A stretch of DNA of 64,000 nt from Altererythrobacter sp. (GCA_017308255.1 JAFKFN010000008.1:62001-126000); one strand, 5' to 3'. Positions 9,367 through 18,308 are shown, counted from the first letter of the stretch. Translations and numbers: made by a program. The notes: a model not told the origin generated them from the letters alone.

Positions 9367-9472
9367 GTCACCCTGAACTCGTTTCAGGGTCCATCCATCC
9401 GCCAAGGCGGCGCCCAGCCCGAACGCTCCAGGCAAGGCCGCACGATGGATGCTGAACCCTGTTCAGCATGAC
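9367..9472. repeat. Paired palindromic repeat, type B
   Basis: Two short hairpins face each other: GTCACCCTGAACTCGTTTCAGGG on the left and CTGAACCCTGTTCAGCATGAC on the right. Related elements lie at 33994-34134 and 35679-35786. All three are intergenic and probably act as bidirectional hairpin boundaries. Confidence 0.8.
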
Positions 9473-9499
9473 GAATTTGGAAGGAAGCACCAAGAGCCA

Positions 9500-9889
9500 T
9501 CAGAACGGCCCGATCGGGTTCGGCCCGCCTTCGGTGACGTCCTGCATCACGTCCCAATGTTCGGCGATCAGACCGTCTTCGACGCGGAAGATGTCGATCA
9601 CCGCCCAGCCGAGGTCACCCGGCCAGCGGCGCACATGGTAATGCACGGTGACATGATCGCCGTCCACGAAGGCGCGCTTCACGTCATGCACGGCTTCGGG
9701 CGTCTGCGCGCGGATCATGTCGAGGAAAGCCTTGAGGCTTTCGCGCCCCGGCGGGACCGCCTGGTTGTGCTGGATATAACCGGGCGCGATGAACCGATCG
9801 ACCGCGCCGGAATCCATCGGATTCAGCACGTCTGCGAACAGGCGCAGCACGAGGTCCAGATTGGCCTGTTCCTCGGCGGTACGGCTCAT
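9500..9889 (-). CDS. SnoaL-like polyketide-cyclase-type protein
   Basis: This 129-residue cytoplasmic NTF2-fold protein belongs to the SnoaL polyketide cyclase group: YIQHNQAVPPG and the C-terminal DIFRVEDGLIAEHWDVMQ. Its ATG overlaps the stop of the GMC oxidoreductase gene by four bases (ATGA), so the two are coupled and probably act on the same compound. Members can be cyclases, hydratases or lyases, and many remain unassigned. A close relative in this window is encoded at 32851-33303. Confidence 0.85.
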   Translation of the reverse strand: MSRTAEEQANLDLVLRLFADVLNPMDSGAVDRFIAPGYIQHNQAVPPGRESLKAFLDMIRAQTPEAVHDVKRAFVDGDHVTVHYHVRRWPGDLGWAVIDIFRVEDGLIAEHWDVMQDVTEGGPNPIGPF

Positions 9890-11556
9890 GCCGCTTTCCG
9901 GCGGGACTTTTTCGGTGGCGCGGCCTGAGGCAGCTCGGCGCGTGGCAGGCTCTGCCCCTTGATAAGGTCGGCCGCTTTCTCGCCGATCATGATGCACGGC
10001 AGGTTGGTGTTGCCGCCCGGCACCGTGGGCATGACGGAGGCATCCGCCACGCGCAGGCCCTCCACCCCGATCACCCGCAGTTCGGAATCGACCACCGACC
10101 GCTCCCCCATGCCCATGGCGCAAGTGCTGGTGGGATGCTGGGCGACGTAGCACGTGGCGCGGATGAAGGCGTCCAGTTCGTCGTCGCTCTGCACCTCGAG
10201 GCCGGGGGTCTTCTCGCCGGCGAGCAGGTCGGCCATCGGCCGCGTGTTGTAGATCGCCCGCGTGGTGCGGAAGGCGCGGCGCATCTGCTCGCGGTCGGCC
10301 GGCTCGGCCAGGATGTTGAGCGTCACCGCCGCCACTTCGCGCGGGTCGGCGCTTTTCAATTCCACCCAGCCGCGGCTTTCGGGATGGAGTTGCACCACCC
10401 CGGCCCAGAACACATGCTCCTGCTCCTTGCGCAGGAACGGGCCCCACGGCGCGGCGTCGAAGCGGATCGGGTTGACCATGATCTGGAGGTCCGGCCGGTC
10501 GAGATGCGGCGCGGTGCGGATCACGACGTTGCAGGAATTGACCTGCGTCGCCATCGGCCCCGTGCCCGTCAGCGCCCAGCGCAGCGCGCTGAGGCCGATC
10601 CTGTCCCACCGCAGCTGGCGCAGGAAGGTGACCTTGTCCTTCGCCCAGAACTCCAGGCTGGCGCAGGGATGTTCCTGCAGGTTGCGGCCCACGCCGGCGC
10701 TGTCGTGCAGCACATCGATGCCATGGGCCTTGAGATGCGCCGCCGGGCCGATGCCGCTGAGCATCAGCAAGTGCGGCGAATTGTAGGATCCGCCGGAAAG
10801 GACCACCTCGCGCCGCGCGCGCACGATCCGCGGGCCGCCGCCGGCATCGACCTCCACCCCCACGCAGCGCTTGCCTTCAAACACCAGCTTGCGGACCAGC
10901 ACGCCCGAGCGCACGTCCAGGTTCCGCCTGTTCATCGCCGGCTTGAGATAGGCGGTCGCCGCGCTCACGCGCCGTCCCCGGCGGTCCACCGTCTGTTCCC
11001 CCCGCGCGAAGCCTTCCGGCTGCGCGCCGGCCAGGTCCTGACTGGTGGGAAAGCCCGCCGCCGCGGCCGTTTCCATCATGGATTCGTGCAGCAGGTGCGG
11101 GGAATCGATCGGCCGGACATGCACCGGGCCGCCGGTGCCGTGATAAGGCCCTTCGCCCCGCCAGCTGTCCTCCGATTTCCGGAAATAGGGCAGCACATCG
11201 GCAAAGGACCAGCCCCGCGCGCCCATCTGCGCCCACTGGTCGTAATCCGCCGGATGCCCGCGCATCGCGAACATGCCGTTGATGCTGCCCGATCCGCCGA
11301 TCACCTTGCCCCTGGGCAGGGGCATCCGCCGTGCATCGAGATGCGGTTCCGGCTCCGTCCAGTAAGTCCAGTTGAAGCGCGGATCGGGCATCGCCTTCAG
11401 GAAGGCGAGCGGCATCCTGAGATAGAGGTGATCGTCACGCCCGCCGGCTTCCAGCAGCAGGACATTGGCCGCCGGGTCCTCACTCAGCCGCGCGGCGACG
11501 ACGCAGCCGGAGCTGCCCGCACCCACCACGATGTAATCGAAGCCTTCGCCCGTCAC
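9886..11556 (-). CDS. GMC family FAD-dependent alcohol oxidoreductase
   Basis: This 556-residue glucose-methanol-choline oxidoreductase is close to choline dehydrogenase-like members. The FAD-binding DYIVVGAGSSGCVVAARLSE is at the N terminus. GSGSINGMFAMRG and GGSYNSPHLLMLSGIGP are signature segments, and the catalytic-base region reads QHPTSTCAMG. I chose the GTG at 11556 because AAGGGGAG lies nine bases before it; the ATG at 11580 has no ribosome site. The palindrome at 11583-11596 lies just upstream. In sphingomonads GMC enzymes oxidise side-chain alcohols of lignin dimers, so an aromatic alcohol is a reasonable guess. Confidence 0.9.
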   Translation of the reverse strand: MTGEGFDYIVVGAGSSGCVVAARLSEDPAANVLLLEAGGRDDHLYLRMPLAFLKAMPDPRFNWTYWTEPEPHLDARRMPLPRGKVIGGSGSINGMFAMRGHPADYDQWAQMGARGWSFADVLPYFRKSEDSWRGEGPYHGTGGPVHVRPIDSPHLLHESMMETAAAAGFPTSQDLAGAQPEGFARGEQTVDRRGRRVSAATAYLKPAMNRRNLDVRSGVLVRKLVFEGKRCVGVEVDAGGGPRIVRARREVVLSGGSYNSPHLLMLSGIGPAAHLKAHGIDVLHDSAGVGRNLQEHPCASLEFWAKDKVTFLRQLRWDRIGLSALRWALTGTGPMATQVNSCNVVIRTAPHLDRPDLQIMVNPIRFDAAPWGPFLRKEQEHVFWAGVVQLHPESRGWVELKSADPREVAAVTLNILAEPADREQMRRAFRTTRAIYNTRPMADLLAGEKTPGLEVQSDDELDAFIRATCYVAQHPTSTCAMGMGERSVVDSELRVIGVEGLRVADASVMPTVPGGNTNLPCIMIGEKAADLIKGQSLPRAELPQAAPPKKSRRKAA

Positions 11557-11582
11557 GCCACGTTTCTCCCCTTGCCGCATAG

Positions 11583-11596
11583 CTAACGGCCGTTAG
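11583..11596. promoter_or_regulatory. Perfect palindrome in divergent promoter, putative operator
   Basis: The sequence CTAACGGCCGTTAG is a perfect 14-bp palindrome, 27 bp before the GMC start codon and 29 bp before the NTF2-like gene on the other strand. The core TAAC-N4-GTTA recurs at 39011-39022, 43327-43338 and, with one altered half-site, 47936-47947. Binding by a dimeric regulator such as MarR is inferred. Confidence 0.6.
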
Positions 11597-11624
11597 GATC
11601 ACTGGCAAGGCAAGGGAGAGGCCG

Positions 11625-12017
11625 ATGACGCGTGAGGACTACGAACGCTACGCCGCGGCATTCAACGCCCGTGACTATGACGCGGTGTTCGATTTCTATT
11701 CCGAAAGCCCGCGCATGGCGTTCTTCGGCATCGAGATCACCACGCGTGAGCAGCTGCGCGCCTTCTACACTTTTCTCCACCGCTTCGTGCGCGAGACGAT
11801 CCGGATAGAGCGCTTCGCTTCCAGCGAGGAGCTGGCGGCGGTCGAAGGCGTGATCCGTATCGAAGGGATCGAGGACCTGACGCGCGAAACGCTCGATGCG
11901 AACGGAATGACCCAGTTCTTTCCCATTCGCACGGGGGAGGTGCAGGAGATGCGCCAGTACATCCACTATCACCTGAAGGACGGAAAGATCGAAAGCGTCG
12001 GCTGCGCCCTGGCCTAG
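11625..12017 (+). CDS. NTF2/SnoaL-like protein
   Basis: This 130-residue single-domain NTF2-like protein has an N-terminal helix YERYAAAFNARDYDAVFDFY and later strands with HYHLKDGKIESVGCAL. There is no export signal. A strong GGGAGAGG ribosome site sits three bases before the ATG. It is the first gene on the plus side of the palindrome at 11583-11596, divergent from the GMC oxidoreductase, and is followed by a lipoprotein gene. Catalysis is unassigned. Confidence 0.8.
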   Translation: MTREDYERYAAAFNARDYDAVFDFYSESPRMAFFGIEITTREQLRAFYTFLHRFVRETIRIERFASSEELAAVEGVIRIEGIEDLTRETLDANGMTQFFPIRTGEVQEMRQYIHYHLKDGKIESVGCALA

Positions 12018-12092
12018 CCGACAAGACCAGAGAAAAGGCCGGGAAATCCTAGAGCAAAGAGCGGCTGGAAAAAGCCGACAACATGGGAGAGG

Positions 12093-13109
12093 ATGAACAT
12101 GACCCGATGGATGCCCAGGGCCTTCGCAGGCCTGCTGATCACGACGGCGCTTGGGGCCTGCACCGCCGCCGATGAAGGCCGCGCCTGCGATCGCAATTGC
12201 CTGATTAAGCTGACCGACGATTACCTCGCGGGGCTGGCGAAGCACAGCGCCGATGGGCTGCCGCTGGCCGAGAACGTGGCTTTCGTGGAAAACGTCACGC
12301 CGCTGAAAGTCGGCGAAGGGCTGTGGAAGGATACCACGGGCGGACCGACGCAGTTCTCCGTCCATGTGCCCGACGAAGCGAACCAGACGGCCGGCTGGAT
12401 CGGCATGATCCAGCGTGACGGCAAGCCGACGATCGTCGCCATCCGTCTCAAGCTGGACGGCGACGGCAAGATCACCGAGGCCGAGCACCTCTATTCCGCG
12501 ATCAACGAGCCGCAGCTCGCCAATGTGGAAACGCCGCGCGCCGGCCTGCTGGCAGACGTGCCCGAAGCCAACCGGCTGAGCCATGGCGAGCTGATCAAGA
12601 TCGGCGCCAGCTATTACGACGCGCTGGACGATAACGACGGCACGCTGATGCCGTTCGCCGCCGATTGCGAACGGCACGAGAACGGCATGGTCACCGCCGG
12701 CGCGAATGCCGGGCCAGGTCCGAACGGGGCGGGCGCGAGCCCGATCGCGCGCGATTGCGCCGGTCAGCTCACCAGCAAGGTGATGACTTACATCACCACG
12801 ATCGGCAATCGCCGCGTCTTCGCCGCCGATCCGCAGACCGGTCTGGTCATGGGCCTGTCGCATTTCCATCACCCGATGGATTTCGCGCCTTATGAGGTCA
12901 CCGCGCTGGACGGGACCAAGATCATGTACACGCGCGATAACCAGATGAAGTTCGATCCGTTCGACCTTCCCGCCGCGCACATCTTCAAGATCGGCGCGGA
13001 CGGCAAAGTCCACGAGATCGAGGCGATGGGCTTCATGGCCCCGCTCAATTCCCCCAGCGGCTGGGAGAACGAACCCGCCCCGGCGAATTCGAACGCGCCG
13101 AAGACCTGA
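12093..13109 (+). CDS. Secreted lipoprotein, paralogue of the protein at 43384
   Basis: This 338-residue exported protein has a lipobox (TTALGACT, about residues 17-24). The sequence aligns by eye along its length with the protein at 43384-44256. Shared landmarks include AENVAFVENVTPLKVGEGLW / TENNVALEPGDGLW, an AIRLK segment, a helix VPEANRLSHGELIKI / VPEAERSMREELIRI, and DNDGTLMPF / RNDGTIRTR. The pattern suggests two NTF2-like units in tandem. Alternative start at 12099. No catalytic function is known to me. Confidence 0.75.
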   Translation: MNMTRWMPRAFAGLLITTALGACTAADEGRACDRNCLIKLTDDYLAGLAKHSADGLPLAENVAFVENVTPLKVGEGLWKDTTGGPTQFSVHVPDEANQTAGWIGMIQRDGKPTIVAIRLKLDGDGKITEAEHLYSAINEPQLANVETPRAGLLADVPEANRLSHGELIKIGASYYDALDDNDGTLMPFAADCERHENGMVTAGANAGPGPNGAGASPIARDCAGQLTSKVMTYITTIGNRRVFAADPQTGLVMGLSHFHHPMDFAPYEVTALDGTKIMYTRDNQMKFDPFDLPAAHIFKIGADGKVHEIEAMGFMAPLNSPSGWENEPAPANSNAPKT

Positions 13110-13206
13110 AGCCGCTTCCGTTCCCCCTTCGGCTGCCCGCTTGCGACAGCCGAAGGGACGGGCGGCGCGCGAGCACCGTGACCGTGCACCCTTCGGCTGG
13201 AACCTC

Positions 13207-13287
13207 GTCATTGCGAGGAGCGTAGCGAAGCAATCCAGGGCCGGGTAGAACCGCCCTGGATTGCTTCGCTACGCTCCTCGCAATGAC
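13207..13287. repeat. Palindromic intergenic repeat, type A
   Basis: Near-perfect inverted repeat with arms GTCATTGCGAGGAGCGTAGC and complement, loop about 20 bp. Same family as 3608-3685 with a 3-bp insertion (GAG) in each arm, so the two arms have changed together. Confidence 0.9.
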
Positions 13288-13341
13288 GATTCAGGAGGTC
13301 TAGACGGCTTCGCGCCCACGCTCTTTTTCGCTCTTGCGGTA

Positions 13342-13359
13342 ATTTCGCATATCTGAAAT
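13342..13359. promoter_or_regulatory. Inverted repeat upstream of the MetE-like/IclR operon
   Basis: ATTTC-N8-GAAAT lies 10 bp before the ATG of the MetE-like gene. IclR-type regulators often bind A/T-rich palindromes with GAAA/TTTC half-sites, and the operon ends with an iclR-type gene, so autoregulation is plausible. Seen by eye only. Confidence 0.4.
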
Positions 13360-13369
13360 ATCGTCCGAC

Positions 13370-14494
13370 ATGATCGAGACCACGCATGTCGGAAGCCTGC
13401 CGCGCGGCGCGGCGTTGACGCCGCTGCTGCTCGCCCGCGACAAGGGCGAGGCTTATGACGCGGCGGAGTTCGACAGCACGGTGCAGGCCGCCATCGACGA
13501 GGCCGTCTCGCGCCAGGTCGAAGCCGGCGTCAGCGTGGTCAGCGACGGCGAGCTGGGCAAGGTCGGCTATTCCACTTATGTGATCGAGCGGCTCAGCGGC
13601 TTCGGCGGGCATACGCCGCGCAAGCCCGCGCTCGACCTGGCCCAGGTGCCCGATCTGGCGAAGAAGCTGAGCCATATCATGGGCGCGCAGGAATTCATCC
13701 GCGCCAGCGCCATCGGCAAGGTGGAACTGGTCACGCTCCAGCCGCTGCATGACGATATCCGCCGCTTCCGCGCGGCGCTGGAACGGCATGGCGGTGGGGT
13801 GAAGGCGTTCATGAACGCGGCCAGCCCCGGCCTTATCACCGCGTTCCAGCCCAATCAGTTCTATCCCAGCCACGAGGCCTATCTGGCCGACCTGGTGGAC
13901 GCGATGCGGCCCGAATACGAAGCGATCGTGGAAGCGGGCTTCCAGCTCCAGCTCGATTGCCCGGATCTGGCGATGAGCCGCCACACCGGCTACCAGGACA
14001 TGAGCGATGCGGAGTTCCTGCGGACCATCGCCGCCAATGTCGAAGCGCTGAACGCCGCCACCGCCGATATCGCGCCCGAGAACCTGCGGATGCACGTGTG
14101 CTGGGGCAATTACGAAGGCCCGCACGATTTCGATATCCCGCTGGAAGCGATCATCGACGTGATCCTGGCGGCGCGCCCGGCCACGGTGCTGTTCGAAGCC
14201 GCCAATCCGCGGCACGAGCATGAATGGGTGGTGTGGAAGGCCGCGGATACCGCCGGCAAGATCCTGGCGCCGGGGCTGATCGATTCCTGCTCCAACTACA
14301 TCGAAACGCCCGAGCTGATCGCCCAGCGCATAGAGCGCTATGCCGCGTTCGTCGGCAAGGATCGCGTCGTGGCCAGTTCCGATTGCGGCTTCGGCACTTT
14401 CGCCGGCTATGGCAAGATCGACCCGGCCGTGGCGTGGAAGAAGCTTTCCGCCCTGCGCGAAGGCGCGGACATCGCCGATCGGCGGATAGGTTGA
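13370..14494 (+). CDS. MetE C-terminal-like methyltransferase family protein
   Basis: This 374-residue protein resembles the C-terminal barrel of cobalamin-independent methionine synthase. It has the opening TTHVGSLPR, a central QLDCPDLAM, HVCWGNYEGPHDFDIPLE with the zinc-ligand-type His and Cys, and a C-terminal VASSDCGFGTFAGYGKIDP with the conserved Cys. Stand-alone versions of this domain are often not methionine synthases; they can act in alkyl transfer or on other thiol adducts. It is followed two bases later by an IclR regulator, which argues for a catabolic rather than a biosynthetic job. A role in methyl transfer from methoxyaromatics is possible because metF lies 7 kb away. Confidence 0.8.
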   Translation: MIETTHVGSLPRGAALTPLLLARDKGEAYDAAEFDSTVQAAIDEAVSRQVEAGVSVVSDGELGKVGYSTYVIERLSGFGGHTPRKPALDLAQVPDLAKKLSHIMGAQEFIRASAIGKVELVTLQPLHDDIRRFRAALERHGGGVKAFMNAASPGLITAFQPNQFYPSHEAYLADLVDAMRPEYEAIVEAGFQLQLDCPDLAMSRHTGYQDMSDAEFLRTIAANVEALNAATADIAPENLRMHVCWGNYEGPHDFDIPLEAIIDVILAARPATVLFEAANPRHEHEWVVWKAADTAGKILAPGLIDSCSNYIETPELIAQRIERYAAFVGKDRVVASSDCGFGTFAGYGKIDPAVAWKKLSALREGADIADRRIG

Positions 14495-14496
14495 CC

Positions 14497-15267
14497 ATGG
14501 CGGCTTCCGATCCCTCCGTGGCGCCGGGCCCGCAGGCCAGCCACGTCAAATCCGCCACCCGCACGCTCGACATCATCGAATATGTCGTCGCCCACGATCG
14601 CCCGCTGGTGGCGCAGGAGATCGCCGTCGCGCTCGGCATACCGGTGTCCAGCCTGTCCTACCTGCTCGGCACGCTGGTCGAACGCGGCTACCTGACCCGC
14701 GACGGACGGCGCTATTCCGCCGGCCCGGGGCTGGCCCGGCTGCAGACGCGCTCGCACGGCTTCACCCTGGCCGAACGCGCCGCGCCGCTGGTGCGCGCGC
14801 TGCGGGTGCAGCTCAACGAAACCGCCACGTTCTGGGTCCGCAGCGGGTGGACCGTCGAAGCCATCGTCACGGAATCGAGCGAGCAGGCCCTGCGCTATTC
14901 GGTCAGCGCGGGGGAACGGCTGCCGATGCACGCGCTCGCCGGGGGCAAGGCCCTGCTCGCCGCCCTCCCGGAAGAGGAGATCGACCGCTATTTCGCCGAG
15001 GCGGAGCGCGAGCGCTTCACCCCGTCCACGGTGACCAGCGAGAAAGCCCTGCGCCGCGAACTGGCCGAAGTGCGCCGGCGCGGCTATGCCTCGACCGACG
15101 AGGAATACTCGCTGGGCATCCGCGGCATCGGCCGGGTGGTCACCATCGGCGGAGAGCCGGTCGGCTCGCTTTCCACCGGCATCCCCAAGGCGCGCTTCGA
15201 CGAAAGCGTGCTGCGCCGCGCGGTCGACTTGCTGGAGCGGACCACGGGCCTGCTGGAGACGAACTGA
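14497..15267 (+). CDS. IclR family transcriptional regulator
   Basis: This 256-residue protein has an N-terminal winged helix (about residues 18-80, SATRTLDIIEYVVAHDRPLVAQEIA and SSLSYLLGTLVERGYL) and a C-terminal IclR effector domain with SAGERLPMHALAGGKALLA and GYASTDEEYSLGIRGIG. IclR proteins usually control catabolic operons in response to aromatic or organic acids. It starts two bases after the stop of the MetE-like gene, and the inverted repeat at 13342-13359 is a candidate operator. Confidence 0.93.
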   Translation: MAASDPSVAPGPQASHVKSATRTLDIIEYVVAHDRPLVAQEIAVALGIPVSSLSYLLGTLVERGYLTRDGRRYSAGPGLARLQTRSHGFTLAERAAPLVRALRVQLNETATFWVRSGWTVEAIVTESSEQALRYSVSAGERLPMHALAGGKALLAALPEEEIDRYFAEAERERFTPSTVTSEKALRRELAEVRRRGYASTDEEYSLGIRGIGRVVTIGGEPVGSLSTGIPKARFDESVLRRAVDLLERTTGLLETN

Positions 15268-15292
15268 GGCGGCCGAAGGTTAGAAAACACTC

Positions 15293-15369
15293 GTCATTGC
15301 GAGCGTAGCGAAGCAATCCAGGGCGTATTGCGCTGCCGCCCTGGATTGCTTCGCTACGCTCGCAATGAC
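15293..15369. repeat. Palindromic intergenic repeat, type A
   Basis: Inverted repeat with arms GTCATTGCGAGCGTAGCGAA and complement, the same family as 3608-3685. It separates the convergent iclR gene (plus) and the secreted protein at 15395 (minus). Confidence 0.9.
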
Positions 15370-15394
15370 GAAGATTGGGCTGGAGGCGGAGGGC

Positions 15395-15904
15395 TCAGCG
15401 CCCTTCGAACGCGGGTTCCTGCGCGAGCGGCGAAGCGGTGGTGCCTTCCGAGGAGGCATGGCCGCCATAGACCTTCCCATCCTCGAACGGCCCGAGCGGC
15501 GTGCCGGGGGGTACGCGCACCAGCGCGAACGGCGCCAGGCCGGTATCGACGTAGAGCATCTCCGCCTTGTCCGGCCCCGTCAGGCGGAAGCGGAACACCT
15601 GGTTCCCCGCCTCGGGATCGTTGAAGGTGAGTTCGGCCCAATCGCCGATGGCCTTCCCCCGGCGCGACGGCAGTTCCACCGCCGGTAACGAAATCCGCCC
15701 GAAACGCTTTCCGTCCGACGCGAAGGAGCCGGGCTTCACCCAGGTTGCCTTCCACGCCTTCCCGTCACGCTGAAGGTCGAAGCGCATGATCGCCGCGCCA
15801 TCGAGCCGCAGGGCCCACGAGCCGGCGAGCGCCTGCGATTGCGCCGCCGCCGGCAGGGGCAGCAACAGGGCGAGCAGCAGCATGAGCCGTTTCAGCCAGG
15901 ACAT
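15395..15904 (-). CDS. Secreted hypothetical protein
   Basis: This 169-residue protein has a clear signal peptide (LKRLMLLLALLLPLPAAAQSQA). A beta-rich body follows (LAGSWALRLDGAAIMRFDLQ, RVPPGTPLGPFEDG), consistent with a lipocalin-like or small barrel fold. Two adjacent ATG codons are available (15907, 15904). The second is better spaced from AAGGGG. I do not recognise the family. Confidence 0.7.
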   Translation of the reverse strand: MSWLKRLMLLLALLLPLPAAAQSQALAGSWALRLDGAAIMRFDLQRDGKAWKATWVKPGSFASDGKRFGRISLPAVELPSRRGKAIGDWAELTFNDPEAGNQVFRFRLTGPDKAEMLYVDTGLAPFALVRVPPGTPLGPFEDGKVYGGHASSEGTTASPLAQEPAFEGR

Positions 15905-16031
15905 CATGCCCCTTGTAACCGGCCAGGCCCGCCCCGGTCCACCGTTGACGCACCAGTCGCGGCGCGGCCAGCACGGCGTGCCGCGCCGCGCGATAGCGCT
16001 TGACCGCCCTTCACCCGCTCCGTAATTGCTT

Positions 16032-16052
16032 TTGCGAATCATTCGTATTAGC
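16032..16052. promoter_or_regulatory. Fur-type iron box
   Basis: TTGCGAATCATTCGTATTAGC resembles the alphaproteobacterial Fur box (TGCGAATCATTCGCA-like, imperfect inverted repeat) and lies about 18 bp before the start of the TonB receptor gene. A similar site is at 63341-63361. This suggests repression by iron. Confidence 0.6.
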
Positions 16053-16070
16053 AACAAGTGAGGGAATAGC

Positions 16071-18308
16071 GTGATCACAGGGGGATCGAACACCAGGCGC
16101 GTGCGCGGCATATCCACGCGGGTCGCACTTCTGCTGGCGGGGACCGCGGGGGTGATCGGCTCGCCCGCCGCCGCGCAGGATGACGACGCGCTCTATTGGG
16201 CTCAGCGGGCGCGGACGATCACCGTCACTGCCACGCGCACGCCCACCAATGTGGCGGAAGTGCCGGCGACCATCACCGTGATCACCGCCGAAGACATCGC
16301 CGATCAGATGGCGACCGACATCAAGGATCTCGTCCGCTTCGAGCCCGGCGTCAGCGTTCCCCGCGCACCGGCACGGTTCGGGGCGGCGCTCGGCTCCACC
16401 GGGCGCGGCGGCAACGAAGGCTTCACCATCCGCGGCATCGGCGGAAACCGCACGCAGATACTGGTCGACGGCGTGCGCGTGCCCGATGGCTTCTCCTTCG
16501 GAGCCCAGGCATCGGGCCGGGGCGACTATGTCGATCTGGGCCTGGTGAAATCGGTCGAGATCCTGCGCGGCCCGGCATCCGCGCTCTATGGCAGCGACGG
16601 CCTGTCCGGCGCGGTCAGCTTCACGCTGAGCGAGCCGGCGGATTTCCTCACCGGCACGCAGCCGGCATCCGGCCAGGTGCGCGCGGCTTACAATTCGGAT
16701 GACGATGCGTTCTCCGAAACGGCCATCCTGGCCGGCCGCGCGGGCATCGTTTCGGCCATGCTCGCCTATACCCGGCGCGATTTCCACGAGCTGGACAACA
16801 CGGGAACCAACGATGTCGAAGGGGCGCTGCGCACCACGCCCAACCCGCAGGACGGCCACTCCAACGCCGTGCTCGGCCGGCTGGTGATCGAACCGGGCGG
16901 CGGACACAAGCTGCGCCTGACCGGCGAATATACCGATACCTACCTGTTCACCGATGTGCTTTCCGGGCGCAGCGCCTCGGTCCTCGATCTCTACGGCCGC
17001 GACACCGGCAACCGGGCACGGATCGCCGCCGACTGGACCTGGGACGGGGCCGATAGCGGCGGCGGCGCGATCGATCATGTGCAGATCGGCGTCTATTGGC
17101 AGGATGCCGAGGATCGCCAGTTCACGTTCGAGGATCGCAATCCGGCGGTCGACCGCACCCGCCTCAATACGTTCGAGAACCGCGTCTACGGGGCATCGGC
17201 CGAAGTGCGTTCCACGTTCAGCACCGGCGCCATCGGCCATCGCCTGGTGTTCGGCGGCGATGTGAGCTTCACGCGCCAGCAGGGCCTGCGCGACGGAACC
17301 GTCCCGCCCGCCGGCGAGACCTTCCCCACGCGCGCTTTCCCGGCCACCGATTTCACGCTGGGCGGCGTCTTCGTGGGGGACGAGATCGCCCTGGCCGATG
17401 GCCTGGTCACCCTGTTCCCCGCCGTGCGCTTCGATGCCTACAAGCTGGACGCCACCGACGATCCGCTGCTGCCGACATTCGCCGGCGCCGACCAGTCGGA
17501 CGATCATGTCTCCCCCCGGCTCGGCGCCGTGGTGAAGCTGTCCGATGCCGTGCGGCTCTACGCCAATTACGCCAGCGGCTTCAAAGCGCCCGAGCCCGGA
17601 CAGGTGAACCAGTTCTTCGGTAACCTCGCCTTCGGCTATATTTCCGAGCCCAATCCCGATCTCGGCCCCGAGCGCAGCGAAAGCTGGGAAGGCGGCGTGC
17701 GGTTCGGTAACGGGCCGCTCTCCGCCTCGCTCACCGCGTTCAAGGCCCGTTACAAGGACTTCATCTCGCAAGAGGTGGTCTCCGGATCGTTCACGCCCAC
17801 CGATCCGGCGATCTACCAGTTCATCAATGTCGGCCGGGTCTCGGTGAAAGGCATCGAGGGCAAGGCGGAAGCGCGGCTGGCCAACGGCCTGACGGGCCGC
17901 CTGGCCTTCGCCTATGCCGATGGCGACGAAATCCTGCCCGACGACAGCGGGACGCCGCTCGGCTCGATCGATCCGCTCAGCGTCGTGGCCGGCATCGGCT
18001 ATCGCGATCCGGCGGGCCGCTTCGGGGGCGAGGTCATCGCCACCCACAATTCCCGCAAGTCGCTCGCCAGCACGGCGGGGGTCTGCGCGAATGAATGCTT
18101 CCGCCCCGGCGCGTTCACCGTGATCGACGCGACGGCCTTCGTGCGGCTGGCCGATCGGCTGACCCTGCGCGCCGGCGTGTTCAACATCACCGATGAAAAA
18201 TACGCCTATTGGAGCGACATCCGCGGCCTGGCCGCCGATTCCGCGGTGACCGACGCCTATACCCGGCCCGGCCGCAACGCGAGCGCCTCCATCAGTTTCC
18301 GCTTCTGA
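16071..18308 (+). CDS. TonB-dependent receptor, haem/haemoprotein type
   Basis: This 745-residue outer-membrane receptor has an N-terminal signal peptide (about residues 14-36, ending SPAAAQ), a TonB-box-like ITVTATR at about 46-52, and a plug domain with PATITVITAEDIADQ and GNRTQILVDGVRVPDGF. A 22-strand barrel ends in the typical aromatic SISFRF. The overall pattern, including RFEPGVSVPR and GNEGFTIRGIGGNR, matches haemoglobin/transferrin-type receptors. The start is a GTG after AGTGAGGGAATAGC. With the Fur-type box upstream and the DUF6607 gene downstream it is very probably an iron or haem uptake gene. Confidence 0.88.
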   Translation: MITGGSNTRRVRGISTRVALLLAGTAGVIGSPAAAQDDDALYWAQRARTITVTATRTPTNVAEVPATITVITAEDIADQMATDIKDLVRFEPGVSVPRAPARFGAALGSTGRGGNEGFTIRGIGGNRTQILVDGVRVPDGFSFGAQASGRGDYVDLGLVKSVEILRGPASALYGSDGLSGAVSFTLSEPADFLTGTQPASGQVRAAYNSDDDAFSETAILAGRAGIVSAMLAYTRRDFHELDNTGTNDVEGALRTTPNPQDGHSNAVLGRLVIEPGGGHKLRLTGEYTDTYLFTDVLSGRSASVLDLYGRDTGNRARIAADWTWDGADSGGGAIDHVQIGVYWQDAEDRQFTFEDRNPAVDRTRLNTFENRVYGASAEVRSTFSTGAIGHRLVFGGDVSFTRQQGLRDGTVPPAGETFPTRAFPATDFTLGGVFVGDEIALADGLVTLFPAVRFDAYKLDATDDPLLPTFAGADQSDDHVSPRLGAVVKLSDAVRLYANYASGFKAPEPGQVNQFFGNLAFGYISEPNPDLGPERSESWEGGVRFGNGPLSASLTAFKARYKDFISQEVVSGSFTPTDPAIYQFINVGRVSVKGIEGKAEARLANGLTGRLAFAYADGDEILPDDSGTPLGSIDPLSVVAGIGYRDPAGRFGGEVIATHNSRKSLASTAGVCANECFRPGAFTVIDATAFVRLADRLTLRAGVFNITDEKYAYWSDIRGLAADSAVTDAYTRPGRNASASISFRF

